Assembly (NCBI GenBank): GCA_022600935.1 | Contig: JAHZJL010000032.1 | Coordinates: 1 to 37,965, forward strand | Source: Gammaproteobacteria bacterium | GTDB taxonomy: Bacteria > Pseudomonadota > Gammaproteobacteria > Methylococcales > DRLZ01 | Length of the DNA: 37,965 nt | Direction of reading: 5' to 3' | Shown here: positions 9,086 to 20,400 of the stretch, in pieces | How positions within the stretch are numbered: the first letter of the stretch is position 1 | Layout of the letters: each line of letters begins with the position of its first letter | Notes under the pieces: generated by a model | Told to the model about the DNA's origin: nothing | What the model saw: the letters and a program-made list of their open reading frames with translations, nothing else | Database searches by the model: none | Translations under genes and position numbers: made by a program

Positions 9086-12000
9086 TTATCCTGTGCTCGA
9101 ATGCGGTTGTTGATCCGCATGTTGATCCAGCTCTGCCAGCAGTTGCAATTGTTCGGCGTCACCCAGAGACTCAAACTGGCTTGTTAAAATCCACTCAGAC
9201 TGTTCGATAATGGTCGGTTTCTCGAAAACCACGCTGATCGGTATATCGAGGTTAAAGGCTTGCTTGACCCGGCTCACAATCTGGACTGCAGACAATGAAT
9301 GACCGCCAAGATCAAAAAAATTGTGCCGGGTGCCAATCTCTGAGACTTGCAGAACGTCCTGCCAGATCTCTAACAAAGTCACTTCAATATCATTTTCAGG
9401 CGCTTGCCGGTCAGCAGCGTCTTCGATTACGTGTGCCCCGCGTTCAGCCAAAGCCTGGCGATCCACTTTGCCACTGGCAGTCAAGGGAAATTCATCAACA
9501 ATCAGCCATTGCTGAGGTACCATATAATGCGGTAGCTGTGCAGCCAGTTCGTCTCTGAGATTCTTTAAATCCAGCGCAGACCCGGAAACCAGATACGCAG
9601 TCAATACACTGTTGTGGCTGGCATCGGTACGCACCATCGCCACTGCGTTTATGACAGACTGATGCGCGCTCAGACATAACTCGATTTCACCAAGATCAAT
9701 GCGGAATCCTCTGAGCTTGACCTGATGATCGGAACGTCCCAGAAATTCAAAGCCTTGTTCGGTACTGAATTTAACAAGATCACCAGTCCGATACAGACGC
9801 GATCCCGGCTGCTCCGAGAACGGATCGGGTAGAAAGCGTTCGGCACTGCGAGCGGTATCGTTCAGATACCCGACGCCAACGCCGACACCACCGATACACA
9901 ATTCACCCGGCACCCCGCAAGGCAGCGGATTTAATGCCTGGTCGACCACATACAAGCGGACATTGTCAATCGCCACACCCAATGGCACGGTCTTATCCAG
10001 ATAATCATCAACAGTTTCGATGTCAAAATACATGCACACATCTGTACTTTCAGTAGGACCATAACTGTTGACGATTCGGGTTGTCTGTCTTGCACTGTCC
10101 AGCCAGGGTTGCATGCGCTGCAGGGAGATGGTCTCGCCACCCAGAAACACATAGCGCAGTGAGTTTAACGAAGCGGGCTGTTGTATAGCTGCATCGGTCA
10201 GCGGGTAAAACGCGCTGGGTGTCGTATTGATCCAGCCGATTTGATGTTGTTCGATCAGCTCCAGCAAAACTGAGGGGTCATAATCGCGCTGGCGGTTAAA
10301 ATACACAGTTCCGCCAGTGACTAAAGGCGCAAAAAAGTTTTTCTGGGTTAAGTCAAAACTGATAGAAGTACAAATCAGTGTCGATTGAGCTGCTGACAAA
10401 TCAAATTTCGATATATACCAGTTCAGCACCAGATTAGCGAAGCTCTGATGTTGTATCGCAGCGCCTTTGGGGACACCGGTGGAACCGGACGTAAAAATCA
10501 TATAGATCAGTTGTTCACCGCGAATAACCGGCAACGAGATGTTTATCGTTTCAGCTTGCAGCAATTCGTCTATATAGAGGCAACTCAATTGGTGCTGACG
10601 GGACAAAGTTTCGAGACTTGTTTTCAGATGGTGCTGAGACAACAAATGGCGAATTCCGGCGCACTCGACAATTAACTGCAAGCGCTGTTCAGGGTAGTAT
10701 GGATCCAGTGGGACATATGCAGCCCCGGCTCTGATAATCGCCAGCATCGCTACCAGCATCTCCACGCCTGATTCCACGCACAAACCAACCAGATCACCCT
10801 GGCCAACACCGGCCTTGATCAACAAACGGGCGATATGTTGCGATTGTTGCTGTAACTCAATATAGTTGAGTGATTGTTGTCCGCAAACAACAGCAATTGC
10901 CCGGGGATTCAACCGGGTCTGCTGATCAATCTCTGCTAACACATTGCAATTAGCTGGCGTAACTGTTTGACTCTGGTTCCAGGCGCTGAGCACAGATTGC
11001 ATTTCATCGGTCTGCATTAACGGCACTGACCCACATGGCAAGCTCGGGTCAACTGCCAGAGCTGCGCAAACAGTCTGGAAATGCCGGACCATTGCCGACA
11101 CTGTCTTTGCCTTGAACAAATCCGTGTTGTAGCCGAATTCGAGATCGATACTGTCTACATTGTCAATCGCCATCAAAGCCAGATCGAACTGAGCGTTATT
11201 GCGTTCCAGTTGCAGTTGACTGATTTCCACTCCCGGCAGGCTGAAGCTCTGATCGGGTGCTGCCTGAAAACTGAACAGGGTTTGAATTATGGGCGCATAA
11301 CTCAAACTGCGTTCAGGACTCAGTGCGTCGACCAGTTGCTCGAAAGGACAGTCTTGATGTTCAAACGCTGTCAATGATGTCGCTTTGACGGTTTGCAGTA
11401 ATTCATTGAAACTGAGTCCGGGCTCTACGTTTACTCGCAATACCAGGGTATTGGCAAAAAAGCCGATCAACCCTTCCAGTTCATGTTGATTGCGGTTCGC
11501 CACAGGAGTACCGACAACCAGATCCTGTTCCTGGCTGTATCGATGTAAGAGCAGAAAATAAACGCTTAACAACACCATATTCAGGGTAACGTTGTACTGG
11601 TTGGCAAGCGCTCTCAAGTCCGATGTCACTACTTCAGACAACTGAACGATAGTGGTTGCACCCTGATAACCCTGGACTGCCGGGCGTGGGAAATCGGTTG
11701 GCAGAGTGATCAATGCAGGCAGACCTTTCAGTTGTTGCTGCCAGTATTGCAATTGAGATGATCGCCGCTCACCAATGAACCAGTCACGTTGCCACAAGGC
11801 ATAGTCTCCGTATTGAATACTCAGCTCGGGTAATTCCGGTTCTCCTAAGTCTTGCAGGTAAGCTGTATAGAATTGCATGAGTTCATTGACAAACACACCC
11901 ATTGACCAGCCGTCAGAAATTATATGATGAACCACCGACAGCAACACGGTCTCGTGTTCATCCAGGCTCAGCAATCGCAATTTGATCAGCGGACCACTGC

Positions 12001-12364
12001 ACAGATCGAATACATGTTGGGCCATTTGCTCGGCGATCTTGCGGCAATCATTTAATTGCTGTTGCAGGTTGTCACCACGAACAGTGTGCTGTTCCAGCTG
12101 GAATTCGATATCTGCCTGGACCCATTGCACAGGTTCGCCTTGAAGCTGACGGAACGTTGTGCGCAGAATTTCATGGCGAAGCATGATACTGCGGATCGCT
12201 CGCTGCAATGCATCGGTATCCAGCTTGCCGGAAAACCGCAATGCGCCAGTGATGTTGTAAGCCGTAGTGTCCGGCTGCATTTGCTGAAACAGCCACAAGC
12301 GCTGTTGTGCAAAAGACAGTGGAAAATGATAGTCATGCTGGTGTTGGGTCTGAACTGTACTCAT
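9086..12364 (-). CDS. Single-module NRPS: C-A(unassigned, polar)-T
   Basis: This 1092-residue protein is one elongation module: C about 10-440 (PLSFAQQRLWLF; HHIISDGWS), A 460-965 (FTSGSTGVPKG), T 980-1055 (FFDLGGHSLSAVQ). The condensation domain has the L-type first motif, as expected after an unepimerised Val carrier. The specificity residues read DLKNFGSDVK, taken from FDLTQK, INTTPS, FLGGE and SYGPTESTDV. Lys at the 239-equivalent and Asp at the 330-equivalent suggest a polar or charged substrate, but I do not recall a secure match and leave it unassigned. No E, methylation or oxidation domain is present. The ATG follows the carbamoyltransferase stop by 10 bp, with GAGGA overlapping that stop. 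The gene ends 8 bp before the terminal NRPS. The start has no obvious docking helix ahead of the C domain, unlike the next protein in the line. Confidence 0.93.
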   Translation of the reverse strand: MSTVQTQHQHDYHFPLSFAQQRLWLFQQMQPDTTAYNITGALRFSGKLDTDALQRAIRSIMLRHEILRTTFRQLQGEPVQWVQADIEFQLEQHTVRGDNLQQQLNDCRKIAEQMAQHVFDLCSGPLIKLRLLSLDEHETVLLSVVHHIISDGWSMGVFVNELMQFYTAYLQDLGEPELPELSIQYGDYALWQRDWFIGERRSSQLQYWQQQLKGLPALITLPTDFPRPAVQGYQGATTIVQLSEVVTSDLRALANQYNVTLNMVLLSVYFLLLHRYSQEQDLVVGTPVANRNQHELEGLIGFFANTLVLRVNVEPGLSFNELLQTVKATSLTAFEHQDCPFEQLVDALSPERSLSYAPIIQTLFSFQAAPDQSFSLPGVEISQLQLERNNAQFDLALMAIDNVDSIDLEFGYNTDLFKAKTVSAMVRHFQTVCAALAVDPSLPCGSVPLMQTDEMQSVLSAWNQSQTVTPANCNVLAEIDQQTRLNPRAIAVVCGQQSLNYIELQQQSQHIARLLIKAGVGQGDLVGLCVESGVEMLVAMLAIIRAGAAYVPLDPYYPEQRLQLIVECAGIRHLLSQHHLKTSLETLSRQHQLSCLYIDELLQAETINISLPVIRGEQLIYMIFTSGSTGVPKGAAIQHQSFANLVLNWYISKFDLSAAQSTLICTSISFDLTQKNFFAPLVTGGTVYFNRQRDYDPSVLLELIEQHQIGWINTTPSAFYPLTDAAIQQPASLNSLRYVFLGGETISLQRMQPWLDSARQTTRIVNSYGPTESTDVCMYFDIETVDDYLDKTVPLGVAIDNVRLYVVDQALNPLPCGVPGELCIGGVGVGVGYLNDTARSAERFLPDPFSEQPGSRLYRTGDLVKFSTEQGFEFLGRSDHQVKLRGFRIDLGEIELCLSAHQSVINAVAMVRTDASHNSVLTAYLVSGSALDLKNLRDELAAQLPHYMVPQQWLIVDEFPLTASGKVDRQALAERGAHVIEDAADRQAPENDIEVTLLEIWQDVLQVSEIGTRHNFFDLGGHSLSAVQIVSRVKQAFNLDIPISVVFEKPTIIEQSEWILTSQFESLGDAEQLQLLAELDQHADQQPHSSTG

Positions 12365-12371
12365 TGCTAAA

Positions 12372-12376
12372 TCCTC
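12372..12376 (-). promoter_or_regulatory. Shine-Dalgarno overlapping the carbamoyltransferase stop codon
   Basis: GAGGA on the minus strand overlaps the TGA of the carbamoyltransferase and sits 7 nt before the ATG at 12362-12364. It supports the chosen start and coupled translation of the two genes. Confidence 0.6.
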
Positions 12377-14378
12377 ATCCAGCCAGCCGTGGTGACATGG
12401 TAATAAACCGCGCCGACCATAATTCCATTAACGACGGGTAAATATCCGTCTCGATCTGGTCTTTGAACCCGGCTTGATCACACAGTTTGGACAGCGGTGT
12501 ACAACCATCCGCCATATGCAGAACTCTGTGCATACAATTGGCAATCTCCTGACGACTGCTCTTATCGTAATTCCATTCGATATAGCTCTGACTGGAGCGT
12601 TGCTGATTGTTGCGGTAACAGTCCTCCTGTATCAAACGCGCTGATTTTGGTAAAGCCGGAACCAGATGACTCATTTGCTCATGGTTCCACTGAAGTTTGG
12701 TCAGCAAATAATCACCGATCACCAGATAATCAAGGCCGGAAGTCAGATAACAGACCACGGCGTCATCGGCGCTGTCGACAATTGGCTCAGCATTATTGTT
12801 AAACGAGGTGTTGAGCAACATGGCAACCCCCGTTTTAGCACGAAATCTGTCAATCAATTCCCAGTATTCCGGGTTGTTATCCCGACTCACAGTTTGTAAT
12901 CTGGCGCTGCCATCGATATGCGTAATCGCTGCCAGTTGTTCGCGGCAATTCGCTTTAACCGGCAAAACAAACGCCATAAACGGGAATTGGTACTGAGCTT
13001 CGGGTAATTCAAAGAAATCACCGACATAGTCATCCAGAACCGAGGGTGCGAATGGCCGGTAGCTTTCACGCATCTTGATCATGGCGTTGATGGTGTCTTT
13101 GTGCGAAGCAAGACGTGGATCGGCGATAATGCTGCGATTACCCAGGGCTCTGGGACCAAATTCGGATCGCCCTTGTACCCAGCCAATGACTTTGCCATCG
13201 ATGATTAAATCGCTGACCTGCCCGGCACGGTCGGTCATTTTTTCAATGCTGACAAAGTGACTCCATTTGTGCAGGGACTCAAACAATTCGCGTCCACTCA
13301 GAGTCGGTGTTCCCCAGTAAGCATGATCAACGACTTTGAACGATAATTGTGGATTGTCTTGATGGGCAACATACAAGGCCGCCCCATATGCACAACCTGA
13401 ATCAGCCGCAAACGAAGGTGCAAATACATGCTCGAATATTCCGGATTGCATGATTTTGCCGTTCATGCTGCTGTTCTGACCGACGCCTCCTGCCAGCGCC
13501 AGATTCCGATGACCGGTCACATGCTGAAAATGGCTGAGCATATGCATGACAATAGTTTCCAGAGCAATTTGCAACGCTGCCGCCAGATCTTTATGGATCT
13601 GCTCGAAAGGTTGATCGACACGTCTTGGAGCCAGCTCTTGATACAGATTGACAATCTGCTCGCGATGCAGGGTGTAATCACCATCCGGCAACACAGTGTA
13701 AAAGCTCTCAAACAAGTCACTAAAACGCTCTGGATTACCATAAGGAGCCAGGCCCATGACCTTGTATTCATCAAAAATCTTGTAGCCGAGAAAACGAATC
13801 ACGTCCAGATAAAAGAATCCCAGTGACTGCTCGACCGGCTTGCTCATCAATGTTTTGAAGTCATTGCCATTGACATCGACGATTGTGGTCGAGACATTGT
13901 CTCCGGAGCCATCCACAGTTAACACCAGGCTGCGCTGAAACCCCGACATATAATATGCAGTCGCGGCATGAGCCAGATGATGATTGACGAAAGTGAAAAT
14001 GTGGCGCGGCAAATCGACATCGAATTCACGCTTGAACAGGTATTGGTACATAGCGCGGCCATCTTCGACATCGGCCATTTCAGATTTAATCAAACGCAAT
14101 TGCTTGAGTGATGCATCCAGGAACGGCTCGCTGACATACACTGCAATCTGATCAATATCGGCAAAAGTCATCTCTGCCTGTTTCAGACAAAACTGCACAG
14201 ACTGGTGCCAGATTTTATTGGTGTGTTTAATCCGGTTCAAACGCTCTTCTTCGATACCGGCAAGCACCACTCCATCTTTGACCAGGACTGCTGCAGCATC
14301 GTGCAGTAAATCCGCATCAAAGTCGAAGTGTGATTCATACACAGGGTCAAACCCTCCTGCCAGACCTAAAACAATCAC
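12375..14378 (-). CDS. NodU/CmcH/TobZ-family carbamoyltransferase with an extra C-terminal domain
   Basis: This 667-residue protein has the full motif set of O-carbamoyltransferases: GIEEERLNRIKH at 41-52, HHLAHA at 133-138, DGSGD at 156-160, KVMGLAPYG at 206-214, AGGVGQNSSMNG, then GRSEFGPRALGNRS and LNTSFNNNAEPIV in the second half. The family makes carbamoyl-AMP from carbamoyl phosphate and ATP and transfers the carbamoyl group, usually to a hydroxyl (CmcH, NovN, GdmN, TobZ, SxtI). The gene lies inside the NRPS operon, so the peptide or a carrier-bound residue is the likely acceptor. Thr, the polyketide hydroxyl or a residue made by the JmjC hydroxylase are candidates. About 100 residues after LVIGDYLL (564-667) are additional. 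Their last part resembles a small winged-helix or PqqD-like fold, which is a weak impression. The start is GTG with AAGGAA 5 nt upstream. Confidence 0.9.
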   Translation of the reverse strand: MIVLGLAGGFDPVYESHFDFDADLLHDAAAVLVKDGVVLAGIEEERLNRIKHTNKIWHQSVQFCLKQAEMTFADIDQIAVYVSEPFLDASLKQLRLIKSEMADVEDGRAMYQYLFKREFDVDLPRHIFTFVNHHLAHAATAYYMSGFQRSLVLTVDGSGDNVSTTIVDVNGNDFKTLMSKPVEQSLGFFYLDVIRFLGYKIFDEYKVMGLAPYGNPERFSDLFESFYTVLPDGDYTLHREQIVNLYQELAPRRVDQPFEQIHKDLAAALQIALETIVMHMLSHFQHVTGHRNLALAGGVGQNSSMNGKIMQSGIFEHVFAPSFAADSGCAYGAALYVAHQDNPQLSFKVVDHAYWGTPTLSGRELFESLHKWSHFVSIEKMTDRAGQVSDLIIDGKVIGWVQGRSEFGPRALGNRSIIADPRLASHKDTINAMIKMRESYRPFAPSVLDDYVGDFFELPEAQYQFPFMAFVLPVKANCREQLAAITHIDGSARLQTVSRDNNPEYWELIDRFRAKTGVAMLLNTSFNNNAEPIVDSADDAVVCYLTSGLDYLVIGDYLLTKLQWNHEQMSHLVPALPKSARLIQEDCYRNNQQRSSQSYIEWNYDKSSRQEIANCMHRVLHMADGCTPLSKLCDQAGFKDQIETDIYPSLMELWSARFITMSPRLAG

Positions 14379-14383
14379 GTCAA

Positions 14384-14389
14384 TTCCTT
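14384..14389 (-). promoter_or_regulatory. Shine-Dalgarno that fixes the GTG start of the carbamoyltransferase
   Basis: AAGGAA on the minus strand lies 5 nt before the GTG at 14376-14378. The protein then begins MIVLGLAGG, which fits the family's N-terminal strand, so GTG is taken as the true start. It lies in the 42-bp spacer (14379-14420), which holds nothing else recognisable. Confidence 0.6.
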
Positions 14390-14420
14390 AACCTGTTTTT
14401 CATCTTACTCAATCTCTGCC

Positions 14421-17400
14421 TCACACAACCTTGTGCTTGCTGCGATCCCGTTTCACCAGTTTCGGAGCTGCCTGATCGGTTTTATCCAGGATTTGCAGCT
14501 TTGCAGCCAACGCCATGATGGTGGGTGCTTCAAAAATCGTTTTTAACGGCACCTCGACGCCCAGCTGCTTGCGAATCAGGGATACGATGCGGGTCGCTTT
14601 GAGAGAATGCCCACCCAATTGAAAAAAATCGTCAGTGACACTGATATTGTCGATACTCAGGACTTGTTGCCAGATCAGCAGCAAGGTCCGCTCACTGTCA
14701 TTTGTCGGGGCAACCCGCAGAGTAGTGACGTTGCGCTGAAAAGGATCAGGTAATAAAGCCTGGTTGACTTTACCGTTTTTGTTTAACGGAAATTCATTCA
14801 ATTCCAGCCACAGATCCGGAATCAGATAAGCGGGTAACTGTTCGGCGAGCGCTGCACTAAACTGATCGGCTGCAAACACCTGATCTGACCTGACAATGAC
14901 ATAGGCGACCAGAGACTTGTCTCCGGTTTTGTCCATAACCACATTGATTCTGGCATCCTGAATTGCATCGAGTTGTTTGATTGCAGACTCGATCTCCTGT
15001 GCCTCGACCCGGTAGCCTCGGATTTTGAATTGCTGATCGGCCCGACCCAGAAACTCGATACAGCCATCTGCTCTCAGGCTGACCAGGTCTCCGGTACGAT
15101 ACAAGCGCTGACCCGGATCGGCACTGAACGGATGCGGGATAAACTGACTGGCAGTTTGACCAGGTTTGTTCCAGTAACCGTATGCGACACCAGAGCCACC
15201 GACGTAGAGCTCACCGATAGCACCAACCGGTTGCAAACGTAACTGGCTGTCCAGTACCCAGGCTTGAGAATTGTTGATGCTGGTGCCAATCGGAACTGCG
15301 GCTGCCACTGCTGTGTTTTCTGTTACAACCTGACAACAACTGAATGTAGTGTTCTCGGTCGGCCCATAACCATTGATGAATGTCATGCCAGGAAAACGTT
15401 CCAGCAGACGCCGCACATGTTGGGATGAGACGACATCTCCACCAGCCAGTAATTGCCTGACTCCAGCCAGATCATTGAGCTGATGATCAACCATTTGCTG
15501 AAATAACCCGGCTGTCAGCCACAGGGTGCTCACCGAGTATTGTTTAATAAAACTGCCCAGTTGTCGCAATCCGGGCTGAGGCTGTTCGATGACAGTCAAT
15601 TCCGCACCATTCAGTAACGGTGCCCAGATTTCCAGTGTCGAGGCATCAAACGGCAATGGCGCAAACTGCAAAAATGTGTCGCTTTCCTGAATATCAAGAT
15701 AATTACAGTGTTTGACCAGGCGAATGACGTTGCGCTGACTGACACATACGCCTTTAGGTTCGCCAGTCGATCCGGAAGTATAGGAAATGTAGGCAATTGC
15801 CGAACTGTTGACTTGAGGTAACGGAGTTTGATCATGATCGCTGATCAGGTTTTCAGTATAAGGGTCGAATACACTCAATTCAGTTGAAATGACGGTTTCT
15901 TGTGTTTGTCCGATAATCAGCTGAACACCGGCATCCTTGCACAAGTGATTGATGCGCATTGCCGGAGTATCCTGTTCTATACCCAGATAAGCTGCCCCGG
16001 TCTTGATGACTGCCAGCACACTGACGACACACATACAATCTCTTGGCAGCACAACTGCAATGATCTGACCCGGTGTAACGCCAGCAGCAACCAGTCTTCG
16101 GGCAAGATGGTTAACCTGATCGTTTAATTGTTGATAACTGTAGCTGACACTCGCTCCTCGCAGTGCCGTGCGCGCCGGATAACGTCTGACAGTATCCTCG
16201 AATAACTGCGCCAAACCGCAATTTGGCAGTTCGTTGACAAGTCCACAAGCAAGTTGTGTCAAGCGAGATTGCTCGGCAGCAGCGATTACCTTCAAGTCCC
16301 CGACACTCTGATTCCCTGACTGAGTCAATGCCTGCAAAACAGTCATGAAATGCTCAGCAACCTGTTGGATATATTGCTCTGAGTACCGCCCGTTGTTATA
16401 TAAGCATGTAAGTTTCCAGGGTTGTCCGGGATTCATCACCCAGGTCAAATCATAATCAGTCTGCTCGCGGGATCGAATCTCAGTGACCAGTGGAACCGTC
16501 TCGCTTTGACCTGAGTCTTGACTGTGTACACCATAGTTTTCGAAGACCAGCAAATGATCCGGTGCGCCTTGAGCGGGTTGAGTCTCGGCAATTGGCAGAT
16601 ACTGGAACGACTGGCTGGCACTGTTATGTTGATGCAATCGTGACAACAAGGCAGAAACTGATTCGGAATGATCAAAGCACACACGCACCGGAACTGCATT
16701 GATCAGCAAACCCACCATTTGCTCGATATTGGCAACAGCACTGGGGCGTCCGGAAACCACTGTTGCGAACATCACATCCTGGCTGTCGTTATAACGTGCC
16801 AGTACGATACCCCAGGCAGCTTGAAGAAGGACGTTTACAGTAACCTTGTATTCTCTGGCAGCAGTCTGGATATTGTCCGCTAAATCAGCAGAAAGTGATT
16901 GAACCAGTTCAGCGGCTGTTGCATTCTGCTGGCCGCCGCAATCAGGCAGAGTTGCCAGCTCTGTATACCCTTCATTGTACTTTTGCCAGAAGAGCCGAGC
17001 GGTCTCTGTATCCTGTTTCTGCAACCAGTGCAGATAGTCACTGAAACGAGGCACCAGAGGCAATTGTGGTAGACGCTGCTGACTGATTGCATGATAGATT
17101 CGAGCCATTTCATCCATCAATACAGCAACACTCCAGCCATCCAGAATGATATGGTGAAAACTCCACAGCAAATGCCAACGCTGATGATCCAGCTTGATCA
17201 ACCTGATACGCAAAGGCGGTTTAGCTGTCAAATCAAACCGGGTATGCAGATCGCTGTCCAGCAGCTGTGTCAGTTGACGTTGTGTATCACTATCCGGCCA
17301 CTCTGACCAATCTTCGATCACGAATGTTGCATTGATCTGTTTCAAGGTAATTTGCACTGGATCATGGGACTGGTCATCGCTAAATACAGTGCGTAAAATG

Positions 17401-20400
17401 GCATGACGGTCAACCAGCATATCCCAGGATTTTTGATAAACCGCACTGTTCATTTCACCGTGCAGGCTAAAGCTGACCTGTTCATGGTAGGCAGTTGATT
17501 GCGGCTCTCGTAAAGCTTGATACCACATGCCTTGTTGCATCGGGGTTAATGGACTGATTTCACTGATATTATCAGAATGACTCAAGCGTAGGGCATCGAG
17601 CTCGTCGAGCTCCAATTCCCGATAAGTCAGGTCTGAAGGAGTCAGAACAGGCGCAGTTTGTTGTAAACAATGCACAATCACCTGTTGCAAAGCGGCGTGA
17701 TAAAGATCGCTCAAGCTGTGCATGGAATGGGTAGTAAACAATTGTTTGTCATAGCGCCAGTCAATACAGAACTGATCTTCGATAACCATGGCGCTGAATT
17801 CCAGCGCACACGGTCTACGACCCTGTGCGGCGACGCTGGCTCCGGCATCATTGCGCAAAACCCGGTACAATCCAGACTGATCCTGGGCGTCAAAACGGCC
17901 CAGATAGTTAAATACCATATCCGGACTGAATTCCAGTGATTGCCCGGATAGTAATGATTTTGAAGTCAGATAGCGTAAAACACCAAAACCCGTACCTTTA
18001 TTGGGTATACGCCTCAAGCCTTCTTTAATGGCTTTGATCTGATAACCCAGTCCCCGGCCAGCAACTTTCTCAATAGCAAACGGATACAACGCAGTAAACC
18101 AGCCAACCGTGCGGTTGACATCTACAGGGACATGTAAAGGTTCGCGACCATGCCCTTCCATTAACAATACAACCCGAGTCAATCCGGACCAGGATTCCAG
18201 CGCTATCATCATTGCTGCCAGTAACAAGTCCTCGGTTGTGGTGTTATACGCATGATTGGCTTGTTGTAACAGATGCCGGGTTTCTATGACTGTCAAGCGC
18301 AATTGTTCGGTACGGGCATCACGATATTCGCAACCAACACCGCGCCAGTAGCACTGAGACTGATGTGAAATCTGCTTTGTCCAGTAAGGCAGTTCGGCCA
18401 ATAACGCGGGTTGTTGACTATAATCCTGTAAGTGCTGTGTCCAGTTGCCGTAACTGTCAGTACAATCCTGTAAATCCAACAGCTCTCCAGCACACAGTGA
18501 AGCATACAGATTAGCGAAATCTTCCAGTATGATTCGCCAGGACACACCGTCAACCAGCAGGTGATGTATGATGATCAACAACCGGTCGGCATCAGGGCAT
18601 CTATATACAACCAATCTGATCAATGGCGCTTGCGACAACACAAACTGGCGCTGTAAATCACTGGCATGATTGATCATGGTTGCTTCAATATCATGCGCTT
18701 GCATCAGGGAAAGGCATTCTACATCGATCTCAAACTGATCAGAGGCTTCAATGTGGGCCTGAATGTCATCGTGTTGAGACCGAAAGCAGGTTCGCAAAGC
18801 TGCATGTTGCTGAACAATGTGGCTCCAGGCAGTTTTGACCTGTGCAATCTGCCAGCTCCCGTTTTTTGCTTGCAACAAAGCAGTCTGGTTAAAATGATGT
18901 GCATGCCGGGTTTGCTGTTCGAAGAACCAGTGCTGCACCGGAGACAAATGAATCGGGCCGCTGATGTGTGGTGCTTTTTTCTGTTTGGTCACCGGTTTGA
19001 TCTGAACGGCCAGGGATTCGATGGTCGGAAACTGGAATACATCCTGGATTTCAATATGGTAATCATGTTTGCGCAATCGGGAAACTACGCGAATGGCTTG
19101 AATCGAATCTCCGCCGAGGGCGAAGAAATCATCCTGAATACCAATAGTGTTTTGCCGCAACACATGTTGCCAGGCTTCAAGCAACACCTGTTGTTCAGGA
19201 GTTTCAACCTCGACAGCTGACGCTTCTAAATAGGTTTCAGGCGTTGGAAGTGCTTGCCGATTTACTTTTCCATTCCCGGTTAACGGGAATTGCTGAATAT
19301 GAACAAATTGCGCTGGAATCATATATCCCGGCAGCTGCCCGGCTAATCCTGAGCGCAGTTGATCAGTGAGCTGCGGTTGCATTGAGTTGGTACTGTAATA
19401 TGCCACCAGAGACTGCTGACCATCCTGGTTTTCATGCATTATTACTACAGCTTGCTCGATTTGGGAGTCGCTGAGCAAGGCTTGCTCGATTTCGCCCAGT
19501 TCAACCCGGAAGCCGTGAAACTGGACTTGCTGATCCAGCCGACCCAGGTATTCCAATTCACCATTGGCCAGATATCGCCCGCAATCGCCGGTTCGATAAA
19601 AAAACCGCTCATCATCTTGCACGCCAGGCAAGCGCAAAAAGCGTTGAGCAGATAACTCAGGACGATTGAGATAACCCAGACACACTCCCGCACCACCAAC
19701 ATACAGCTCGCCCGGTACTCCGGGAGCAGTCAACTGGCCGTAACGGTCGACAATACAGACACTGAGATCAGGCAACGGCTTGCCAATCAGACTGGTTCGG
19801 GTTTGAAGCAACTCCGGTGTCACCTGTTTAAAGGTGACGTGCACGGTGGTTTCAGTGATCCCGTACATATTGATCAGTTCAGTACTGCCGCCATAACGTT
19901 GAAACCACGGCGCCAGTTGTTTGAATTCCAGCGTTTCGCCTCCGAACACGATATAACGCAATGCTGTCAACCTGGATTCACTTTGCAGATCGGCATCAAT
20001 CAAGTACCGGAAAGCAGTCGGAGTCTGATTGAGCACCGTGACCTGACTGTCTTCAAGCAAGGCGTGAAAATCCTGTGGTGATCGACTGATCCAGTATGGA
20101 ACAATGACCAATCGCGCTCCGTATGCCAACGCACCCCAGATCTCCCATACTGAAAAATCAAACGCATAGGAGTGAAACAGGCACCAGACATCGTTGTCTG
20201 AAAACTCGAACAAAGTGTCAGCCGCGGAAAACAACCTGGCCATATTGCCATGACTGACCAATACCCCTTTGGGTTGTCCTGTGGAGCCCGAGGTATAGAT
20301 GACATAAGCCGGGCTATCTGAAGCTGGTTGCCATTGAAACCGGGTTGGTTGACTCAGTGTATCCAGTTCAGCTACACAAACAGACACTGTTTGAACTGCG

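Noticed and set aside
12375-14378. Alternative reading of this gene as a TsaD/Kae1 tRNA-modification enzyme
   Set aside because: It shares the ATPase fold, but the HHLAHA, EFGPRALGNRS and NTSFN motifs and the length fit the NodU/CmcH carbamoyltransferases, and the NRPS context agrees.
18666-19220. 184-codon open frame on the plus strand, and many other plus-strand open frames of 60-140 codons
   Set aside because: They lie entirely within well-defined synthetase domains on the minus strand and have no recognisable motifs; they are shadows of the real genes.
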